From Lachnospiraceae bacterium (GTDB taxonomy: Bacteria; Bacillota; Clostridia; Lachnospirales; Lachnospiraceae): DNA of 64,000 bases. The notes below the pieces were generated by a model, which saw only the letters and a program-made list of their open reading frames with translations, was not told where the DNA came from and did no database searches. This document shows, one piece after another, positions 29,273-38,000 of this stretch. The first letter of the stretch is position 1, and each line of letters opens with the position of its first letter. Both the position numbers and the translations under genes were made by a program. The stretch is taken from positions 1-64,000 of the forward strand of contig JAAZZQ010000008.1 in NCBI GenBank assembly GCA_014239155.1. The letters run 5' to 3'.

Positions 29273-30901
29273 CTATGATGATCGCATCCCTTCTTTTAAG
29301 GAAGAAAAATTGATTTGTTGAGACGCATATGCCCTTGAAAAATTAAATGCACGTGCGCCTAGAAATGCTTTTGTCTGTTCCTTATACTTTTGCGCCCTTT
29401 TATAATATACACTCTTTTTATTGTTGTAAATTTCTTCTGGAAGTGCAGAAACCGCATCGAGCGAAAGACCTTTCGTCAAATAAGACTGGTCATACTCCTC
29501 TCCATCGTCACACACCATAATATTATAGGATGCAATCCAATAATCTGGATGTGCGGCTGAAAACACAAGCCATCCCACAGTCGCCACAATTAATAGAAAC
29601 CGAAACAACGAGAATTTTTGATTGTAAACAAAAATCAAAACACCTGTCATAACAATTGCAATCATCACTAATCCCCACAGTACAAGCAAACGCAAAAAGG
29701 TCAAGCGATAGCTGGAAATATATAAAAGCATTCTGTATGCACTTGAAATTGTCATAATATAAGTACAACCACAAATTATTGTCAAAAGAATTCTTAACAG
29801 CCTAGAAGCCTTGAAATACGCCATAGTAAACAAAACCATCAATATATTAAATATACATACAAATACCAATTCAAAAAATCCACGCCTAGCATATGATGCA
29901 TAGGTATATCCTGCTGGAAGTTTCATCTTTCCAAGAAACAATCCAAAAATCTGCACACTAGAAAACAGTAGATAAATCACACACATCACACCATTTACTG
30001 TGATTGCAATATAAGAGTCCATATTTGCCTCTCTCACTTCTGTAGCATCATGGATTCTTTTAATATTTTTTTCTTCTGTATTGTAGGCAAACATACCATA
30101 GCAAAATACAAACACAATCAGAATGCAGAACAAAACGCGGATAAATGATTCTATATTTTTAAAAAAATCAATATCAATCGAAAAAGTTAGTATATTATAA
30201 ACCATATTGCCAAATACTGCGTCGGCACTTGCAAGTAGAATTGTAACAAACATTGCTACTGGAATTGCAATCAGCAATCCAATCCCTACAGAGGTCCAAA
30301 TACGTTTTTTATCCAGATTTACTTGTTTCTCCCGTTTCGTAGGACGAAGTTTCCATTTGGCAATGATATCCTCGGCTGGAGTCAGTACACTACCGATTGT
30401 TCCGCACAACATCAACGCGCAACTTCTGGCATACGCCGCAATTCCCCATCCAGTCAAATCCTGCCAGCATTGCAAAAATAACACACTGAAAAGAATCCAC
30501 ATCAGTACCTTGTTAAAAAATATTAGAACGCCAGAGTCTGTTGTACAGTTGAGTGCTCCCGCGACCACAATACATACCATTAGAAAAAGATTGTTAATAT
30601 ATGTTTTCTTATATTCCTGACTCCCTTCTGCAGAGCTATTCTTTGACTTTTTGATAAAGTAACCAAAAAACAAGAGCGTTCCGCCCGCGAAAAAAGGATA
30701 AGTAATTCCTGATGTGTTATGATATAGACAGAATGTATAAAACAATGCATAGAGAAAACTTCCTACCCCAAAGATCTGAAATCTTTTCTCCTTTCTCTTC
30801 ATTTCCTCTAAGTTTGCTTGTTGTTTTGCAGTCGGATTGATTGGTTGTACATTTTGCAAATTGGGCATACTTGTCAATCCGGTTTCTGAATTTGTATCCA
30901 T
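29273..30901 (-). CDS. DUF4173/DUF4153-type multispanning membrane protein
   Basis: A 542-residue membrane protein of unknown function. A soluble N-terminus of about 35 residues with a short charged helix (QQANLEEMKRKEKRF) precedes some eleven to twelve membrane segments; a soluble C-terminal tail of about 90 residues (from VCDDGEEYDQ) follows. The arrangement fits the DUF4173 family. It shares an operon with a DUF2975 protein and a small XRE regulator, a recurrent Lachnospiraceae combination. A role in envelope homeostasis is only a guess. Confidence 0.8.
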   Translation of the reverse strand: MDTNSETGLTSMPNLQNVQPINPTAKQQANLEEMKRKEKRFQIFGVGSFLYALFYTFCLYHNTSGITYPFFAGGTLLFFGYFIKKSKNSSAEGSQEYKKTYINNLFLMVCIVVAGALNCTTDSGVLIFFNKVLMWILFSVLFLQCWQDLTGWGIAAYARSCALMLCGTIGSVLTPAEDIIAKWKLRPTKREKQVNLDKKRIWTSVGIGLLIAIPVAMFVTILLASADAVFGNMVYNILTFSIDIDFFKNIESFIRVLFCILIVFVFCYGMFAYNTEEKNIKRIHDATEVREANMDSYIAITVNGVMCVIYLLFSSVQIFGLFLGKMKLPAGYTYASYARRGFFELVFVCIFNILMVLFTMAYFKASRLLRILLTIICGCTYIMTISSAYRMLLYISSYRLTFLRLLVLWGLVMIAIVMTGVLIFVYNQKFSLFRFLLIVATVGWLVFSAAHPDYWIASYNIMVCDDGEEYDQSYLTKGLSLDAVSALPEEIYNNKKSVYYKRAQKYKEQTKAFLGARAFNFSRAYASQQINFSSLKEGMRSS

Positions 30902-30970
30902 TTTAATTCCTTCCTTTCTTAGATTTATTCTAATATAATTCTTTTTTTAGAGCGTATTTGAAAAATAGCC

Positions 30971-31204
30971 TTACGGCAGCGATTCACTCTCACAACCCTC
31001 GTCATCCATGTATTCCAAAATGTCTCCGGGCTGACATTGTAGCGCCTTACAAACTGCATCCAATGTTGAGAGCCGAACCGCCTTCGCCTTGTTATTTTTT
31101 AAGATTGACAAGTTTGCAAGAGTGATATCTACTTCCTTTGCAAGCTCTGTCAATCCAATCTTTCTCTTTGCCATCATCACATCAAGATTGATTATTATTG
31201 CCAT
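30971..31204 (-). CDS. Small XRE-family (YozG-like) regulator
   Basis: A 77-residue DNA-binding protein that is almost entirely a helix-turn-helix: LTELAKEVDITLANLSILKN followed by STLDAVCKALQCQPGDILEY. The short Cro/C1 type without a ligand domain is typical of YozG-like proteins that travel with DUF2975 membrane proteins. It probably regulates its own operon. It starts 52 bases after the DUF2975 gene. Confidence 0.88.
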   Translation of the reverse strand: MAIIINLDVMMAKRKIGLTELAKEVDITLANLSILKNNKAKAVRLSTLDAVCKALQCQPGDILEYMDDEGCESESLP

Positions 31205-31256
31205 GATCTTTTTGCCTTTCTAAAAAATATTATGAATTTTGTATGATTCTTCATCC

Positions 31257-31718
31257 CTAAATCGTCAAATCATTTTCCAATTTGTATTCCACTGCTTGGT
31301 CAAACACAAAAGCAAGCACTTTGCTAAATAGTCCTGCAATAATAAACACCAATATAAGAATCAACATAGCAACCGTCATATAGAGTACAGTACGCAACAG
31401 GCAAACCAGCGCAATAACAAAACTATATGTTCCCATGCGCTGCAAACTGACTACATTCTCTTTTACAAAACAATCCTGTTTTAATACTGTTCGAAACATC
31501 TTGCGCAGCTCACCAAGTATTAACACTGCCATAATCCCAAGCACAAAATAAATCATAATCAATTCTGTACAATGTCCCTCAAAATCTTGATAGTGAAAAA
31601 ATTCCAATATATGCTGCACAACTCCTGGAATAAGAAGCACCAAAGTCACAACAATTCCTAAAAAGTACATCCCATCCAACAAATATTTTGTAATCCATAT
31701 CACAGTTTCTCTCTTCAT
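31257..31718 (-). CDS. DUF2975 membrane protein
   Basis: A 153-residue protein with four predicted membrane segments, including YFLGIVVTLVLLIPGVVQHI and AMLILILVFIIAGLFSKVLA, and the charged loop ELRKMFRTVLKQDCFVKENV typical of DUF2975. It is first in its operon behind a recognisable promoter, followed by its partner XRE regulator. Function unknown. Confidence 0.82.
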   Translation of the reverse strand: MKRETVIWITKYLLDGMYFLGIVVTLVLLIPGVVQHILEFFHYQDFEGHCTELIMIYFVLGIMAVLILGELRKMFRTVLKQDCFVKENVVSLQRMGTYSFVIALVCLLRTVLYMTVAMLILILVFIIAGLFSKVLAFVFDQAVEYKLENDLTI

Positions 31719-31750
31719 TACCTCTCCATTCTTAGAAACACACCTTAGAA

Positions 31751-31779
31751 ATAATACTCTCTACAATGGTTCTATCCAA
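31751..31779 (-). promoter_or_regulatory. Promoter of the DUF2975 operon
   Basis: TTGGAT (31779-31774), 17-base spacer, TATTAT (31756-31751), minus strand, about 35 bases before the first start codon. Confidence 0.6.
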
Positions 31780-31878
31780 AAACTATGGTTTTATCTTAAC
31801 ATAGCACAAATTGAATTGCAATAATTTTTTATCGAATTTCGATAAAACTTTTAATGTATTACTGGAAAGTTTCCATGC

Positions 31879-31914
31879 AAAAAGCAGAGAGGGGTAAATA
31901 TCTCTCTGCTTTTA
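31879..31914 (-). terminator. Terminator after the BspA-type gene
   Basis: AAAAGCAGAGAG and CTCTCTGCTTTT pair around a short loop; a T-run follows on the minus strand. It comes directly after repeat E copy 2. Confidence 0.8.
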
Positions 31915-31916
31915 TA

Positions 31917-31983
31917 TTTATGCACAGACCTGCGCAGAGGAAATATGCCACTAAAGTGGCGCGCAGGTCGCGCGACGAGTAGG
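31917..31983 (-). repeat. Dispersed hairpin repeat E, copy 2
   Basis: Read on the minus strand: CTACTCG, outer arms ACCTGCGC and GCGCAGGT (8 perfect pairs), inner hairpin GCCACT-TT-AGTGGC, the conserved ATATTTC, and the ending TGTGCATAAA, then the terminator. The stems have completely different sequence from the other copies yet pair perfectly, while the unpaired parts are the same. Confidence 0.65.
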
Positions 31984-32004
31984 GGAAGTAACCTTCCCTA
32001 CTCG
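31976..32004 (-). other. Hairpin across the stop codon of the BspA-type gene
   Basis: CGAGTAGGGGAAG (31976-31988) and CTTCCCTACTCG (31993-32004) pair with one extra base. The TAG stop codon of the gene lies inside this hairpin. The same stem appears as a terminator at 44573 and, as a variant, at 52321. Confidence 0.6.
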
Positions 32005-35000
32005 ATTTCTTTGTTCTCATAGTAAATCGGCTTCTTGCCAATTGTAAACTTTACAGTAACACTTCCTGTACAACCTCCAACTCCTGTTAGTTTAATAATG
32101 CCATTTTGACCCTGCGTAATATTCTCTCCATACTCAAGCAGATAATTTCCACCTTCTTTTCCGTTGGATGAATATAGCCTTGTGAGCCCATACTCATATG
32201 GAATTTGTTCGCCGCGTTCATAGTCATCCTTGTCTGGTTTTGGTGTTGTCAAGATATCCTCATTGGTTTCTTTGGCATTTCTTGCTCTCCTAATATCTGC
32301 TGCATTGCCATAATAAACAGTAATCTCTGGTGTAATCTGTTGCCCTGTATAGGTGTATCCTGCCTCTTCGTTATAGACGACGTAGAGTGTATTTGCCGAA
32401 AGCTTTTTCTGATATATACTTAATGGTTTTACAATCACTTCTCCCTCGTCTCTTCCATCAATACCCCCATAGTTGCCAATTCCCCGAATCTCCACATAGG
32501 GTACTGCCGACTGCCAATCTCTAACATCACTCTGCGTACAATTATAATAGAATATCTCATAGTCTTCACCTTTTTTTAATGTCTTTTTCCCATCTTTTAT
32601 GGTGACAGCAGGAGTGTATTCCTTATCTTCGTACTTGTCATAGTAATCTTCCATCTCTGAATCATAAACCATTTTACTTGTAAAGCGTGCAGCAGCAGTT
32701 GTCACCGTGATGCCGCCTTCCTGATACAGTTGGAAAAGCGAAGCATTTGTAATGTTATAATAGATTGTGATACTTCCTGTAAAATTACCTTTTCCACTAA
32801 GCACCATATATGCCTTTCCATTGGAAACTTCAGTGTTATTATAGTATTTTACTGTATAATCTTTTCCTGCCTGCAACACAGTGCCTATGTTTGCGACGCG
32901 CAGTGAAAATCTGCCAGAAGGCATTGCCCCACCTTTGCGATAAGGTATTGATTCATTCAAAATCAATTGAGAGCTTTCCGCAGCAATACCACGTTTTATG
33001 ACATCGCCAGTCTCAAGAGAAAGTGGTTTGATAGAAAACGTCTTTTTAAAGCTGCCACTGTAGCCTGATGATGGTTTTGCCGTAAAAATAATGGATGCCT
33101 TTCCCTTCTTAATATTATTCTTATAGCCAATAATGTAGTCTGTACCATAAACCAAAGCTTCTGTGCGATTGACAGGTTTTAGTTGCACATCATTTTGCGT
33201 CAATGCCGTTCCATTGTATATCAGATCTTCTAGCTGTATTGGCGCAAACTCTTTTTCCTTAAAAGCAATTCCTTTGATTTTAAAAGGAACCTTCTTTGTG
33301 CCCACATAGCCATTTTTACCATGAATTATCATTGTTGCGGTACCAATTGCATGATTGTCTGTATACGAAACTTCAAAATCATTTTCTGAAAGTGTGTTTC
33401 CACTAATGGAAATACGAAGTTCTGACTGTGTAATTCCCTGTTGAAGCTGTTCTTTGGAAACATCTTTCATTGTCTTTGCGTAAGTAACTTTTGCATTTTT
33501 CATCAATTTGTCTTTTGATGAGACGTACAATTTTTTTACAATACTTCCTGCAAAATTTCCTTGTCCTGTAATCGTCAGTAAATAATTTCCTGCCTGTAGT
33601 GGAAACTCCCCTTTCTGTGTTAAGCTAATATTCTTTCCATCTTCTATTTCCTGTACAGAAAGTATATAATCAGTACCTAATTTTAATGTTTTCTGATACT
33701 TTAAGGAACTTACAATCTTTGCGTTTTTGCCTGTTTTCTCCTCAAACTGGTCTGTATACTTTAATGTAAATCCCGCTGCCGGCATACTTTCTTCTATTTC
33801 ACTTCCATTGCCAATACTAGCTGGATTAATATGGAAATTCATACAAACAGTTCCTACATAGTTGCCTTTTCCTGTAACAACAGCATATGCTAATTTTTCC
33901 TCAAATCCTTCGGAAGTGTCTATTGTGCGGTCTTTGCGCACGCCCAGACCACCTTTAGGTATTGTTCCATTGCCAAACTTTTTCGTGCTAGTATCTGCAT
34001 CAATATTATTTGTATAAGAAACGCTGTAATCCTTCCCTGCTTTTAACAGTGTTGTTCCATCACTGGCATACACTGTAACCACAGGCTTTAGCGCTTTTCC
34101 AGTATAAACTTGATCTGCAATTTGCTGAATACACAGCGTAACACCTCTATTTTCGGTCACACCTGCTGCCCAACCCGCGTACAATGTTATATTTTCCTGA
34201 ATAATATCTATGTCAAAATCCCACAGTTGCGCAAGTTTCTCATCTTTGTACCATCCAAGGAACACATAACCATCCGCTGTTGGATCAATCGGTTTTGTCA
34301 ACAGGCTTCCCGCCTCCATACCAGAACGAATAATGTCATTTCCGTGCCCTGTTAAGCTATAAATTACTGTATAACTTCCTACCTTTGGATATACAACTGT
34401 CACTTTTCCTTCTTTTATATCAAAAGAATAGTTTCGTGTAACTTCCTGATTCCATTGGTTGTAAATTTGTACCTGTGAAACATCTATTGTTATTGGATAT
34501 TCTCCCGGCTGTGACATATTAAGTGTGTCACAACTTACCAACGGCTCCGAACTGATACTGTCTCCCGCAACAAGTCCCACTGATGCCAAAGCTTCTTCCG
34601 TATCCGGTTCCATGCGATAATGATATCTTGTTGGTGCAGAATCATTGATAAACAGTGTTAGACTCTCCGCCTCAATCCACAGTGGTCTCTTTGTAATTGC
34701 AAAGGAACCTACCAAAACATAATTTGCACTATAATCAAAATTATCCTCAGATATTGCGACAGACACTTGATAGTTGCCTACTTCTGTTGGCGCTTCATTT
34801 GAATCGTATTCCGTTCCATTTACGCCTGTATAATGATAAATCAAGAAACCATCAAGTTCCTGCATAATTTTATCAGATGTTGATGCGGGTTTGCCTGCCA
34901 CATATACCCCTGATGAATCTGGTGTCACTTGCATTCCATCATAAACTTTATCTGCTATTGTCACAGTCCCTGCAAGGGTCAGTTCTTCTTTTTTCACAAA

Positions 35001-38000
35001 TTGTATGCGCAACTTTAATCTTGTATCTTCATAGTTTGCAAAAGATGCCCACACAATAAGATATGCTGGCTCTGAGTATTTGTCTGCATCTGGCCAAGTG
35101 TTAAATGTCAGTGTACTTCCCTGCAAGACTGGATCTCCCTTTAGCACGCCGCCAAGATTACATTCCCAATCATCCAAATCCAAACGGTATCCAATTGGCT
35201 TTACTTCCTTTTCAAATGCAGTGTTAATCAGACAACATGTAGAAAGATCTATCTGTTGCACAATTCCTGCATTCATTTCCTCCAACTGTATAAAAGTATC
35301 CTCTACTGTGGGTGCCGTCGCCTTGGAAATAGTAAATGGCACAACAACACTTCCTCTGTATCGCTGTGAATGCTCTGCCGCCGTAATGACAAGTGTTGCC
35401 TCCCCAACATAAATATTATTCAGACAGGATATTGTATAATCTGTCTTTTCTTTTAATATGGTCTCTTTCTTAGATCCCGGCAACCGGACTGTCACACGCC
35501 GGATTGCGGGCTGTACTGGTCTGCCTTCATATGGAACGGAACTTTGTTGATATTCCACTTTGCAGTCCAAATCCGAGAGCGAATATCTGCCCAGCACATC
35601 TTCTGTCTCAATCGTAATCTGTTCAATCTGTGGAATTTTGGCGCTATCGCGGACGGTCACTGTATAGATACCATCCTTTTGTGTTGTGTCAAACTCTGCA
35701 CCATCTGCCACGATCTCTTTTAAAGTAATATTTTCTGCAAGCTCAAAGGACAAGGATAACGTGTCACCACCATAGCACTCCAATGTGCGCATATCATCAG
35801 AAATCTGTGCATTTCCGCCGGTTATCTGCATATTTATAACATCACTTGTAACATAGGAAAATGCAATTCTATGCGGTTTTAACACTGCTTGCACCACAAC
35901 ATCATTGTATAGTGTCAGTCCCCATACGTCACCTTCTACACCGCTAAGCTGATAAGTATTCAAGTAAGTTTCTATATTTTCAGGAATAGAAATCTCCGTT
36001 TGGCAAAAACGATATGCATCTTCTAATGTATCTTTCCACTTTATTTGAAAATAAACTATATCGCCACGCTCTGCTGTAATTCCGCCAGTGTATTCCTCGC
36101 CGCGCATTACACCATTTTCATCGGGAAGATAACGAATTATTTGTACTCCTTCTGGAAATCCCGACAGTTCAAATCCTACATCATAAACAGTCTTAACACT
36201 GACTGATACATCTGCATTTCCATAGAGATATCCCAAATCAAATGGTACATAACCGCTGTGAACAAGTTCCTGCTCTTGTTCGCTCATAGCAGACAAATCA
36301 CTTTGAATTGGTACATTCTTATTGTACCATTGCCCATTCTCATCTACTGTGTCAATTATTACAATAGGAAACTGCACTGTCCTTGTATTATTTTGTGTCA
36401 TTTTCACATACAGCATTGCGTTTCCGGCATTTGATACTTGTACTGTACTTGGCATCTGGCGCATCCATGTCCCTTTATGTACCACAATAGAATCTGCAAT
36501 CCCCTCATAAGGATAATTAATATGCATTTGACTATAGACGATGGGGACTGTTATCACTTGCAATTCCTCGTCTCGCAGATAGCCACTTTCTAAATCAATT
36601 GGGGTCACTGTATATTGCCCCTCTACTGTTCCCTGTTCTACATTGACAGTTGGTGTTTGAGAAGTCAGAACTACAGATTTTAACAAATATCCTTCTGTGG
36701 GCTCTATGGTAAATGTCATTGTATCCTTTGTACCTTTTAAAGCAAGTGTCTCCTGTCCCGTTGTCATAGGTCTACCTGCTGCATCTTTGACAGTAAAATT
36801 ATCGCCTGTAAAGGTCACTGCAATGCGATTTGTGGTTAAAGTGACACTCTCACGTTGATTTTGAGGAATTTGCGTCACCACTGTGCCATCTGGCAAACGC
36901 CATTTGGAACCATCAATAACTGGAAGAGGAATCATTATCTGTACATTTTGAGGCGACTTAATTTCTTCTAAAGCAATGCAGCCATCAAACATATTACTTA
37001 ATGATACGCTATTACTCATGTCAAAATTGCTTATATCTAATGTCTTTAGAGCCTCACAATCAAAAAACATGCCGCTCATATCAATTACTTTATTTGTGTC
37101 AAAACCACTTACATCCAATGTCTGAAGATTTCTACAGCCACAAAACATATTGCCCATATTTTCTACATTTTCTGTCTTGAAACTATCTAGCTTTAGAGAA
37201 GTAAGACTTTCACAGAACCGAAAAAGATTTCCCATATCTGTTACATTTCCTGTGTCCAAACCGCTTATATCTAAGTCCGTTAAATTCTTGCAGCCATAAA
37301 ACATACTATTCATGTTAATCAGATTTTCTGTGTTTAAATTCTGCAAAACAACCTTCTTTAGTCCTTCACATCCAAAAAACATATGGTCCATGTTCTCCAC
37401 CTTAGAAGCAATATGGTCACGCAATTCCACTTCTTGCAACTGTACACATTCTTGGAACATACGCCTCATATCTGTTACATTTTCTATATTGAAACTTCCA
37501 AGATCGATTTCTTTCAGGTTTTTACATTGATCGAACATATGACCCATATCTTCTACATTTTCTGTATGAAAGCTTCCAAGATCGATTTCTTTCAAGCTTT
37601 CACACCGATAAAACATATATCTCATATCTGTTATGGCACTTGTATCAAAGTTTCTTAAATCCACTGTTTCCATATTAATATGATCACTAAACATTTCATA
37701 AGCATTTGTCAATCCTGTCCAGTTAATTACCGCTGACGTAATTTTTGTAATATCTGCGCTTGACCAAGGCATATTGCCATAATAACTATCACTTGATTTG
37801 TCTTTAGTCCCTTTCACTTTCAGTCTTCCATTTCGGTCAATTACCCATGAAACATCTCCGCTCTCACCGCTTGCAATATCGTCATCTGAAAGCAAATACC
37901 TTGCTCTTAGATGAATCGAAAAATCTTCATATAGCGTTCCTAGCCGAAATATGTAATACCCTTTATTAACCAACTCCTTCTCTTTATCTGTCAATTCTCC

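Noticed and set aside
31998-32060. Sortase signal at the C-terminus of the surface protein
   Set aside because: No LPxTG-like motif, hydrophobic stretch or basic tail is present in the final residues.
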